A stretch of 15,864 bases of DNA from JBDTNQ01 sp039933635 (GTDB lineage: Bacteria; Acidobacteriota; Vicinamibacteria; Vicinamibacterales; SCN-69-37). The notes beneath the pieces were generated by a model, which ran no database searches, was not told the origin of the DNA, and was given only the letters and a program-made list of their open reading frames with translations. The translations under genes and the position numbers were made by a program. The DNA lies in NCBI GenBank assembly GCA_039933635.1, contig JBDTNQ010000106.1:1-15864 (forward strand), read 5' to 3'. Shown here piece after piece: positions 8,213-14,350 of this stretch. Every line of letters starts with the position of its first letter. Position 1 is the first letter of the stretch.

Positions 8213-8529
8213 GACGCGGACGTGTCGAGCACTTCAACGGGAATCGCGCGCAGGTGAATCGCATCCTGATGAAAGCGGCGCGCCAGCACCTGCGAGTAGC
8301 CTCTCCACCACTCGCGATCGAATGTGTCCGTCACGACCTCGACCATGACGATGTCGTCCTGATCGGCCCGGCCGCTTGGCGCAATCCAGTTGCCCTGGCC
8401 GGGCGATCGCAGATACGCGGTCACGCCGGAGAACCGCTTCAGCAACTCGGCGCGCGTCAGCGCGTAGTCCTCCGGTGGGACCGTCAAGGCGGTTCCGGGT
8501 GCGGGCAGGAGAATCTGAACGAGGACCAT
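8209..8529 (-). CDS. Conserved small protein of unknown function (106 aa)
   Basis: The protein starts MVLVQILLPA and contains ELLKRFSGVTAYLRSPGQGNW, then DDIVMVEVVTDTFDREWWRGYSQVLARRFHQDAIHLRAIPVEVLD. The pattern resembles a small conserved bacterial family of about 100 residues that I recall only as hypothetical: strand, helix with FGGVTAY-like turn, strand, helix with DREWW, final strand. The predicted beta-alpha-beta-beta-alpha-beta order hints at a ferredoxin-like (dimeric alpha/beta barrel) fold, which is inference. There are no signal or membrane segments. Its stop overlaps the start of the HhH-PHP gene by the ATGA arrangement, so both are made from one message, with this protein first. 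A weak GAGAGAGG lies upstream of the ATG. Confidence 0.75.
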   Translation of the reverse strand: MVLVQILLPAPGTALTVPPEDYALTRAELLKRFSGVTAYLRSPGQGNWIAPSGRADQDDIVMVEVVTDTFDREWWRGYSQVLARRFHQDAIHLRAIPVEVLDTSAS

Positions 8530-8554
8530 GAAAGTGGCGCCTCTCTCAGTAAAT

Positions 8555-8577
8555 CACGTCCGGCGAGCCCGGACGTG
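8555..8577 (-). terminator. Hairpin terminator after the acyltransferase gene
   Basis: A perfect 9-bp stem, CACGTCCGG and CCGGACGTG with a 5-base loop, lies 26 bases past the acyltransferase stop codon. On the minus strand it is followed by ATTTACTG, a short T-run only. It separates the acyltransferase unit from the downstream 106-residue/PHP unit, whose first start codon is at 8529. Confidence 0.65.
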
Positions 8578-8602
8578 CGTGCGGCCCGCGCGGCGCAGGC
8601 TG

Positions 8603-9610
8603 TCACCGTCCAAATGCGGCGTGCTCTTCGCTGACCTGCCGCCAGATGTGCGTCGCCCGCGCCGTGCGCCGGTCGCGGCGATCGGCGAGATCGCTGCCCG
8701 GGTACCGCTCCATGTCCACCTCGGGTCCCACGGCCAGATGGATGCCGGTGCGCATGATGTGCCGCGCCTCTCCCATCTCCGCGCGAACGGTCTCCGGCGG
8801 GGGCAGGAACGCGTAGGTCCCGAGCGCCATTGGGTAGAAGTGCGTGGGCCGGCCCGCGCGGCCGGCCATCAGGTAGAACATCTCGATGCTTTGCGGATCG
8901 AAGGCCGCGACTTCGACGACGCCGTCGGCGGTGGCGCGATCGCGTCCGCCGCTCGGCGCCACGTAGATGCACTTGCCACCCTCGGCGAGCAGCTCGCTCA
9001 TTCGTTCCATGGTCTTCTTGTTGTGCAGCTGCTTGGCGGTCTTCTGGTCAGGCGGATGGTCGATGTAGCGCTTCGAGTAGATGCAGAGGAGGTTGCGCCC
9101 CATGCTGAACGGTACGGCCAGGGGATCGGTCGTGACGCGCTCGCCGGCGGCGAAGATCATCTGCTGGCCGATGGCGGGGAAGTCGTCCTCGAGCAGGAGG
9201 CTGATGGCCTGAGGGTCCCCTTCGGTCTGGTGATTGGCGAGGAAGATGACGTTCTCGCCCGCGGCGATCTGGGTGGAGACGCGCTCGAGATGCGCATGTC
9301 CGCGCAGCGTGGAGCGCGACTTGTCGACCAGCGGGCGCAGGAACTCGACGCCGAATGCGTAGTAGTCGAACGGCGCCGTGATCTGCGGGTGATACGGCTC
9401 GAACACGAAGGGGTCGTCGAGTTGGACCTGCATCCGCTCGACGAAGCCGCAGAGCAGGTGGTCGTAGGCCTCGGCGTCGAGGCCCCCCTTGGTGAGGGCC
9501 GCCCGGTACGTCGCGAAAAACTGCACGAGAATCGGTTTGTATCGTTGAGGAAACCGGGAATCGTCGAGCAGCGTCTGGAGCCGGGTCGTGGATGGAGACA
9601 GGTTCAGCAT
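8603..9610 (-). CDS. Glycerol-3-phosphate 1-O-acyltransferase, plant-plastid (ATS1-like) type
   Basis: This 335-residue protein resembles the soluble glycerol-3-phosphate acyltransferases of plant plastids and Chlamydia more than E. coli PlsB. It adds an acyl chain to sn-1 of glycerol-3-phosphate, the first step of phospholipid synthesis. An N-terminal helical region (residues 1-75) precedes the catalytic domain. Conserved blocks are NHQTEGDP with the catalytic H127-x4-D132, AGERVTTDPLAVPFSMGRNLLCIYSKR (155-181), the phosphate-binding APSGGRDR (R223, R225), and the later HFYPMALGTYAFLPPP and GIHLAVGPEVD. From memory the plastid enzyme has K-H in the YSKKH segment; here it is YSKRY. The frame continues upstream to a GTG at 9682 that overlaps the divergent gene. 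ATG at 9610 has GGGGGA seven bases upstream, so it is preferred; ATG at 9625 has no binding site. No signal peptide is seen. Confidence 0.85.
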   Translation of the reverse strand: MLNLSPSTTRLQTLLDDSRFPQRYKPILVQFFATYRAALTKGGLDAEAYDHLLCGFVERMQVQLDDPFVFEPYHPQITAPFDYYAFGVEFLRPLVDKSRSTLRGHAHLERVSTQIAAGENVIFLANHQTEGDPQAISLLLEDDFPAIGQQMIFAAGERVTTDPLAVPFSMGRNLLCIYSKRYIDHPPDQKTAKQLHNKKTMERMSELLAEGGKCIYVAPSGGRDRATADGVVEVAAFDPQSIEMFYLMAGRAGRPTHFYPMALGTYAFLPPPETVRAEMGEARHIMRTGIHLAVGPEVDMERYPGSDLADRRDRRTARATHIWRQVSEEHAAFGR

Positions 9611-9623
9611 GGGAGCGTCCCCC

Positions 9624-9629
9624 ATTTTA
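9624..9629 (-). promoter_or_regulatory. Candidate -10 element for the acyltransferase gene
   Basis: TAAAAT on the minus strand stands out in GC-rich surroundings, 13 bases before the ATG at 9610 and just upstream of the GGGGGA binding site. A weak TTGCGC lies 15 bases upstream. The predicted leader is very short. Confidence 0.35.
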
Positions 9630-9661
9630 TCCACGACCGCGGGCGCGCAACGAGATTGCGC

Positions 9662-9673
9662 TAGACTGCGGCC
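9662..9673 (+). promoter_or_regulatory. Promoter -10 of the DUF3617 gene, probably leaderless
   Basis: TAGACT (9662-9667) lies exactly six bases before ATG at 9674, the third case of this spacing in the window. No Shine-Dalgarno sequence precedes the start, and no good -35 was found. Confidence 0.45.
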
Positions 9674-10171
9674 ATGACGCACTCACCACGCACGTTCACC
9701 ATGGCTGTGCTCCTGATCTCGGTGACGGTGGCCGTCGGCGCTCTGGCCCAGGGGGCGACGTTCGACGTTCGGACCGGCGAATGGGAAATGACGATGGGCG
9801 GGTTCGAGATGCCCGCGGCGGCGCTGGAGAAACTGCCCGCCGGCGCTCGCGGTCAGTTCCAGACCGAAATGCGCAAGCCGCACACGTCGTCGTCGTGCAT
9901 TTCGGCCGCGGATTTGAAGAACCTCAACATCGGCAAGACCGGCGATGACGACGACAAGGATTGCACGGTCACGTCGAAAGCGGTGACCAGAACCACCGCC
10001 GACTTCACGCGACAGTGCGCCGGCGACGAAAAGCGGACGGACGTGATGCACCTCGAGGCGTCCACGCCGACCAGTTTCCGCGCCAGCATCAAGAGCACCA
10101 CCGCGGACGGCACGGTGGCGATGACGCTGACGGGGAAGTGGCTGTCGGCGACCTGCAAGGACGACAAATAG
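9674..10171 (+). CDS. Exported DUF3617 domain protein
   Basis: This is a 165-residue protein with a signal peptide (MTHSPRTFTMAVLLISVTVAVGALA, cleavage near residue 25). The mature part has the DUF3617 pattern: a start of the G-EWEMTMGGFEMP type, a paired-Cys core with Cys75, Cys97, Cys115 and Cys161, RTTADFTRQC, and a C-terminal DGTVAMTLTGKWLSATC. Proteins of this family are small periplasmic proteins of unknown function, common in Proteobacteria and Acidobacteriota; the four Cys would allow two disulfides. A run of acidic residues (DDDDKD, 91-96) sits in a predicted loop. The start at 9674 is supported by the -10-like TAGACT exactly six bases upstream. The gene is divergent from the acyltransferase and convergent with the GNAT gene, so it is a single-gene unit. 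Confidence 0.85.
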   Translation: MTHSPRTFTMAVLLISVTVAVGALAQGATFDVRTGEWEMTMGGFEMPAAALEKLPAGARGQFQTEMRKPHTSSSCISAADLKNLNIGKTGDDDDKDCTVTSKAVTRTTADFTRQCAGDEKRTDVMHLEASTPTSFRASIKSTTADGTVAMTLTGKWLSATCKDDK

Positions 10172-10173
10172 GA

Positions 10174-10191
10174 GCGGCGGGCACGCGCCGC
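10174..10191. terminator. Inverted repeat between convergent genes
   Basis: GCGGCG-GGCACG-CGCCGC is a perfect 6-bp stem with a 6-base loop, filling the 28-base gap between the convergent DUF3617 and GNAT genes. It has no T-tract on either strand, so a shared bidirectional terminator is possible but weakly supported. Confidence 0.4.
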
Positions 10192-10199
10192 GCGCCCCT

Positions 10200-10994
10200 T
10201 CAATCCGAGCCGATCAGGTAGGCGCTGCCTGCGGGCTGAAGAGGCGCGAAACCCAGGTGCGTGTACATGACCTGGCTGTCAATCGGGGGACGCACGACGC
10301 CAATGTCGTAACCGAGCGTGCGCGCGACCAGCAAGGGCGTGAGCACGAGCGCGGTGCCGATGCCGCGCCCGCGGAACGCTGGCGCGACGCCGACGGAGTA
10401 GAGTCCGGCGGCGCGGCGGCCGAGGTAGAGCTGGGCGACGCCTGCGGGCTGGCCGTCCACCCGTGCCAGGTAGTGATGCAGCGGTTGCCGCCCGCCGAGC
10501 CCGAGACTCAGATACAGGTCCTCGCGCATGGCCCGCGGTTCGGTCGTGATCTGGGCGCGCACGTCCATCCACTCCGCAAGGTCTTCTGGCGAGAGCACGC
10601 GATCGACCGTCAGGCCAGGGAAGCGCGACATTTCACGCGCGAGGCGCTCGAGGGGCGCGGCCATGACGATCTGCGGGGGCACGATCGGGCAGCCCAGCGC
10701 GTGCAGGCGCGGCGCCAGGTCGGACGGTTCGCTGGCCGAGTCGACGTGCCACACGGCCGGCAGTCCCTGATCGCGAAACTGCTGCACGAGCAACGGCACC
10801 TGGATATCAGCGTCCGGCGGCGTGAGCCGCGTCCACACCACACCGTTGTAATCCTCCGACGGCACACCGGTGACCACCCACGTGAGATCGGTGCCGCGAT
10901 GACTCGTCGCGCGCGTCGAGGTCCCAAGGTACGCGAGGCGTTCGGCGTGGTTGTCGGCCTCGACGAACGGCCAGTTGTCGCGCATGGACGGCAT
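10200..10994 (-). CDS. GNAT family N-acetyltransferase
   Basis: This is a 264-residue protein with an N-terminal region of about 125 residues without a recognised motif and a C-terminal GNAT domain. The acetyl-CoA binding loop is VAPAFRGRGIGTAL (RGRGIG at 208-213), preceded by the strand AAGLYSVG and followed by MYTHLGFAPL (243-252), the usual end of the GNAT fold. It would transfer an acetyl group from acetyl-CoA to an amine; the substrate cannot be told from sequence. The N-terminal half may be a degenerate second GNAT-like domain, as in other two-domain members, but this is inference. The frame runs upstream to 11378 across the livK start, so the start must be downstream: ATG at 10994 (MPSM) or 10985 (MRDN). 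Neither has a strong ribosome binding site; I chose the longer. It is divergent from livK. Confidence 0.82.
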   Translation of the reverse strand: MPSMRDNWPFVEADNHAERLAYLGTSTRATSHRGTDLTWVVTGVPSEDYNGVVWTRLTPPDADIQVPLLVQQFRDQGLPAVWHVDSASEPSDLAPRLHALGCPIVPPQIVMAAPLERLAREMSRFPGLTVDRVLSPEDLAEWMDVRAQITTEPRAMREDLYLSLGLGGRQPLHHYLARVDGQPAGVAQLYLGRRAAGLYSVGVAPAFRGRGIGTALVLTPLLVARTLGYDIGVVRPPIDSQVMYTHLGFAPLQPAGSAYLIGSD

Positions 10995-11061
10995 TGTCTT
11001 CAATCGATAGCACACATTGAGCGCATCCGCGCGGCGAAAGCCACGGAGATGCCCTGTTTTC

Positions 11062-11091
11062 TTGGCTTTCCCCGCGGCCACACGGTACAAT
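11062..11091 (+). promoter_or_regulatory. Sigma70-like promoter of the liv operon
   Basis: TTGGCT (11062-11067) and TACAAT (11086-11091) are separated by 18 bases. Transcription would start near 11098, giving a leader of about 24 bases before the GTG start at 11122. It is the best -35/-10 pair in the window. Confidence 0.6.
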
Positions 11092-11121
11092 GCCCGCGAG
11101 TTTCTTCCCGGGAGAGTGCGC

Positions 11122-12300
11122 GTGAATTCAGCCCGTCGCCGACGAGTAGCACTGTGTCTGTTGGGAATGGCGGCGCTCGGCGCCGCAGCGGCGTGTGAGC
11201 GCAAGTCGGAGAGCGGGGCGACGAGTACGACAGGCGACATTCCTGTCGGGATGTACGCCTCGCTGACGGGCGACGGCGCGTCGTTCGGGCAATCGTCCAG
11301 GGAAGGGACGGAACTCGCGCTCGCGGAAGTGAACGCTGCGGGCGGTTTGCTTGGCGGACGGAAGCTGGCGCTGCTCATGGAAGACGATCAGAGCAAGCCC
11401 GAAGAAGCGTCGAACGCCGTGACGAAGCTCATCACGCAGGACAAAGTGGTCGCGGTGCTGGGCGAGGTCGCGAGCCGCCGGTCGCTGGCGGCCGCGCCGA
11501 TCGCGCAGCGGTACAAGGTGCCGATGATCACACCGGCGTCCACGAACGAGCGCGTCACCGATGTGGGCGACTACATCTTCCGCGTGTGTTTCATCGATCC
11601 GTTTCAGGGCGAGGTGCTCGCCAAGTTCGCCTACAACGATCTCAAGGCCCGCAAGGTCGCCGTCCTCAAGGATATTTCCGAGGATTACTCGGTGGGGCTC
11701 ACCGACTCTGTCGTCAAGCACTTCACCGCGCTTGGCGGGCAGGTTCTCGATCCGGTCAGCTACAGCAAGGGCGATCCCGACTTCAAGGCGGTGCTCACGA
11801 AGATTCGCGGCCAGCGCCCGGACGTCATCTTCGCGACCGGCTACTACACCGAAGCCGCCATCATCGTGCGACAGGCGCGCGAACTCGGCATGATGATGCC
11901 GATTCTGGGCGGGGACGGTTGGGTCGGTGAGCCGCTCAAGAACGGGCGCGAGGCCTTGAAGAACACCTTCATCTCGAATCACTACTCCGGCGACAACCCC
12001 GACCCGCTCGTGCAGAACTTCCGGAAGAACTACCGCGCGAAGTTCAACCAGGAGCCGGACTCGATTGCCGCGCTGGCCTACGACGCGGTGAAGGTTCTGG
12101 CCGACGCCATCACACGCGCCGGTTCGACCGACGGTGTCAAGCTGCGCGACGCGCTCGCCACGAGCGACGTGCCAGGCGTGACGGGGCATCTGAAGATGAA
12201 CGCCAAGCGGAACGTCGACAAGCCGGCTGTGATCCAGGAAGTGACCTTCGTCGACGGAGACGTAAAGTTCGTCTACAGGGCCACCGTCAGCCCGAATTAG
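11122..12300 (+). CDS. livK: Branched-chain amino acid type ABC transporter, substrate-binding lipoprotein
   Basis: This is a 392-residue Peripla_BP_6 (LivK-type, periplasmic binding fold I) protein. The N-terminus is a lipoprotein signal: RRRR, a hydrophobic stretch, then LGAAAAC with Cys25 as the lipidation site, so the protein is membrane-anchored. The mature part has the family pattern: IPVGMYASLTGDGASFGQSSREGTELALAEVNAAGGLLGGRKL (ligand lobe 1), VVAVLGEVASRRSLAAAPIAQRYKVPMITPASTN, DYIFRVCFIDPFQGEVLAKFA, DVIFATGYYTEAAIIVRQARELG, and the C-terminal LAYDAVKVLADAI. The exact ligand (Leu/Ile/Val, another amino acid or an amide) cannot be decided. GTG at 11122 is chosen because GGGAGA lies six bases upstream and the lipobox then falls at the right depth; the upstream frame to 11017 includes the promoter. 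First gene of the operon. Confidence 0.92.
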   Translation: MNSARRRRVALCLLGMAALGAAAACERKSESGATSTTGDIPVGMYASLTGDGASFGQSSREGTELALAEVNAAGGLLGGRKLALLMEDDQSKPEEASNAVTKLITQDKVVAVLGEVASRRSLAAAPIAQRYKVPMITPASTNERVTDVGDYIFRVCFIDPFQGEVLAKFAYNDLKARKVAVLKDISEDYSVGLTDSVVKHFTALGGQVLDPVSYSKGDPDFKAVLTKIRGQRPDVIFATGYYTEAAIIVRQARELGMMMPILGGDGWVGEPLKNGREALKNTFISNHYSGDNPDPLVQNFRKNYRAKFNQEPDSIAALAYDAVKVLADAITRAGSTDGVKLRDALATSDVPGVTGHLKMNAKRNVDKPAVIQEVTFVDGDVKFVYRATVSPN

Positions 12301-12308
12301 CCTGCCCG

Positions 12309-12325
12309 GCCGGAGTTCAACCGGC
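12309..12325 (+). promoter_or_regulatory. Small hairpin between livK and livH
   Basis: GCCGG (12309-12313) and CCGGC (12321-12325) with a 7-base loop fill much of the 33-base gap. In many binding-protein operons a stem-loop at this place protects the binding-protein message so that it exceeds the permease; that role is only an analogy here. The livH start lacks a good ribosome binding site. Confidence 0.3.
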
Positions 12326-12333
12326 TTCCGCGC

Positions 12334-13233
12334 ATGGACACGTTCTTTCAGCAAGTCATCAACGGTCTGTCGCTCGGCGCGATCTATGCCCTGATCGCGC
12401 TGGGCTACACGATGGTGTACGGCGTGCTGCGCCTGATCAACTTCGCGCATGGCGACGTGTACATGCTCGGCGCCTTCGCGGGCTACTACCTGGCCAACGC
12501 GTTGAACCTCGACGCGCACCCGTCGGTGCTGTATGCGATCGGCGTCACGATCGGGTCGATGGCGATTTGCGCCGTCATTGGCATCCTGATCGAACGGCTG
12601 GCGTACCGCCCCGTGCGCCACCACTCGCGGCTGACATCGCTCATTACGGCTATTGGGGTCTCGCTGCTCCTCGAATACGGGGGGCAGGTGGTGTTCGGCG
12701 CCACGCCGCGATTCTTCCCGCAGATGATTCGTTCCGAAACCTACTCGATTGGTGACGTGCAGATCACGAACCAGAGCCTGCTGATCATCGTGATGTCCGT
12801 CGTGGTGATGTTCGCGCTCCAGTTCATCGTGCATCGCACGCGGATCGGCAAGGCCATGCGGGCGACGTCGTACAACCTGTCGGTGGCCAAGCTGATGGGC
12901 ATCAACACGGACTTCGTGATTGCCTTTACGTTCGCGCTCGGCTCGGCCCTCGCCGCGGCTGGCGGCGTACTCGTGGCGCTGGCCATTCCGCGCATCGATC
13001 CGTTGATGGGGCTGATGACGGGGCTCAAGGCGTTCGTGGCCGCCGTGCTGGGAGGCATCGGCAACATCCCCGGCGCGATGCTGGGCGGATTCCTCATCGG
13101 ACTGATGGAAACCGCGCTCAGCGCGACCGCGTATTCCACCTACCGCGATGCCGTCGCGTTCGCCGTGCTGATTCTGATTTTGCTCGTCCGTCCGGCCGGC
13201 ATTCTGGGCACGTCCGTGACGGAGAAGGTCTAG
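12334..13233 (+). CDS. livH: Branched-chain amino acid type ABC transporter permease LivH
   Basis: This is a 299-residue integral membrane protein of the LivH type. The N-terminus MDTFFQQVINGLSLGAIYALIALGYTMVYGVLRLINFAHGD is diagnostic. Later blocks are ERLAYRPVRHHSRLTSLITAIGVSLLLEYGGQVVFG, RIGKAMRATSYNLSVAKLMGINTD (the cytoplasmic coupling region that docks on the ATPases) and GLKAFVAAVLGGIGNIPGAMLGGFLIGLME. About eight hydrophobic segments are visible, as expected. It pairs with LivM to form the inner-membrane channel. The start is ATG at 12334, 33 bases after livK; no clear ribosome binding site is seen. The length is normal for the family. Confidence 0.93.
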   Translation: MDTFFQQVINGLSLGAIYALIALGYTMVYGVLRLINFAHGDVYMLGAFAGYYLANALNLDAHPSVLYAIGVTIGSMAICAVIGILIERLAYRPVRHHSRLTSLITAIGVSLLLEYGGQVVFGATPRFFPQMIRSETYSIGDVQITNQSLLIIVMSVVVMFALQFIVHRTRIGKAMRATSYNLSVAKLMGINTDFVIAFTFALGSALAAAGGVLVALAIPRIDPLMGLMTGLKAFVAAVLGGIGNIPGAMLGGFLIGLMETALSATAYSTYRDAVAFAVLILILLVRPAGILGTSVTEKV

Positions 13234-13237
13234 CTCG

Positions 13238-14350
13238 ATGGGCCCTCTGCGGAAGGTCGTCGCCCTCGTGGGGACGATCGCCATTCTGGCCGCCCTCAAT
13301 CACGTGTTCGAGTCGGGACTCGGTGACTTCCAGATCAACCCCTACTACGCGCGCATCATCAACCTGATCGGCATCAACATCACGCTCGCCGTCAGCCTGA
13401 ATCTCATCAACGGCCTGGCGGGCCAGTTCTCCATCGGGCATGCCGGGTTCATGGCCGTCGGCGGCTACACCGCGACGTTCGTCACGGTCTACTACGGCGC
13501 GGCCATTGCCGGGCTGGTCGGCGGAACGTTGAACGGTGGCCCGGGCACTTTTGTGGTGATGGCCGTCAGCCTGTCCGCCGGCGCCCTCGCCGCTGCGCTG
13601 GCCGGCCTGCTGGTGGGCGTGCCGTCGCTGCGCCTCAAGGGCGACTACCTCGCCATCGTGACGCTCGGATTCGGTGAGATCATCCGCGTCATCATCCTGA
13701 ACATTCCCGCCGTCGGCGGCGCCACGGGCTTCACGGACGCGCTTCCCATCACCACGTTCTTCTGGATCTTCGGTGTGGCCATCGCCACGATCGCCATCGT
13801 CCGGAACATCGCCCGGTCCACGTTCGGCCGCGCGTTGTCGGCCATTCGCGGTGACGAGATCGCCGCCGAGGCGATGGGCGTGCGAACCACGAGGTACAAG
13901 GTCATGGCGTTCGTCGTGAGCTCGGCGCTGGCCGGCGTGGCCGGCGGGCTCTCGGGCCAGCTGTTCGCCAATCCCCTGAACCCGCAGAACCTGAACTTCG
14001 TGAAGTCGATCGAGATCGTCGTGATGATCGTCCTGGGCGGCATCGGATCGATCACCGGGGCCGTGGTGGGGGCGGCCACGCTGACCGTGTTGCCGGAAGC
14101 CCTGCGCGGCTTCGATCAGCAGTTTCCGGGTTTGCGCATGGTGCTCTACGCGCTGCTGCTGATCCTCTTCATGATCTTCCGGCCGCAGGGCCTGTTCGGC
14201 CGCCGCGAGTTGGGCTGGACGTGGCTCCGACTGCCCGGCCGCACGAAGATCCCGGTGGCACTCAGCGATTCGGCCGATGCGCGCCAGCACACGGGCCGCC
14301 GGCCCACCGACCGGCGGTCGACGCTCGGGGGGAGCGACACCGATGAGTAG
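13238..14350 (+). CDS. livM: Branched-chain amino acid type ABC transporter permease LivM
   Basis: This is a 370-residue membrane protein, partner of LivH. Family blocks are NLIGINITLAVSLNLINGLAGQFSIGHAGFMAVGGYTA near the N-terminus, LLVGVPSLRLKGDYLAIVTLGFGEIIRVI, the coupling segment STFGRALSAIRGDEIAAEAMGVRTTRYKVMAFVVSS, and EIVVMIVLGGIGSITGAVVGAATLTVLPE. FRPQGLFGRRELGW closes the membrane part. A polar tail of about 45 residues follows (to DTDE), longer than in typical LivM proteins and probably cytoplasmic. ATG at 13238 has GGAGAAGG nine bases upstream, inside the end of livH, and begins four bases after the livH stop. Its last 8 bases overlap the start of livG, so translation of the two is probably coupled. 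Confidence 0.93.
   Translation: MGPLRKVVALVGTIAILAALNHVFESGLGDFQINPYYARIINLIGINITLAVSLNLINGLAGQFSIGHAGFMAVGGYTATFVTVYYGAAIAGLVGGTLNGGPGTFVVMAVSLSAGALAAALAGLLVGVPSLRLKGDYLAIVTLGFGEIIRVIILNIPAVGGATGFTDALPITTFFWIFGVAIATIAIVRNIARSTFGRALSAIRGDEIAAEAMGVRTTRYKVMAFVVSSALAGVAGGLSGQLFANPLNPQNLNFVKSIEIVVMIVLGGIGSITGAVVGAATLTVLPEALRGFDQQFPGLRMVLYALLLILFMIFRPQGLFGRRELGWTWLRLPGRTKIPVALSDSADARQHTGRRPTDRRSTLGGSDTDE

Noticed and set aside
9944..9961. DDDDK stretch in the DUF3617 protein, resembling an enteropeptidase site
   Set aside because: Acidic loops of this kind arise by chance, and the protease is not bacterial; no functional meaning.
11128..13299. A 723-codon open frame on the minus strand antisense to livK and livH
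   Set aside because: Its product is a His/Arg/Asp-rich string with no domain, and the plus strand encodes clear LivK and LivH. It is a GC-rich shadow frame.
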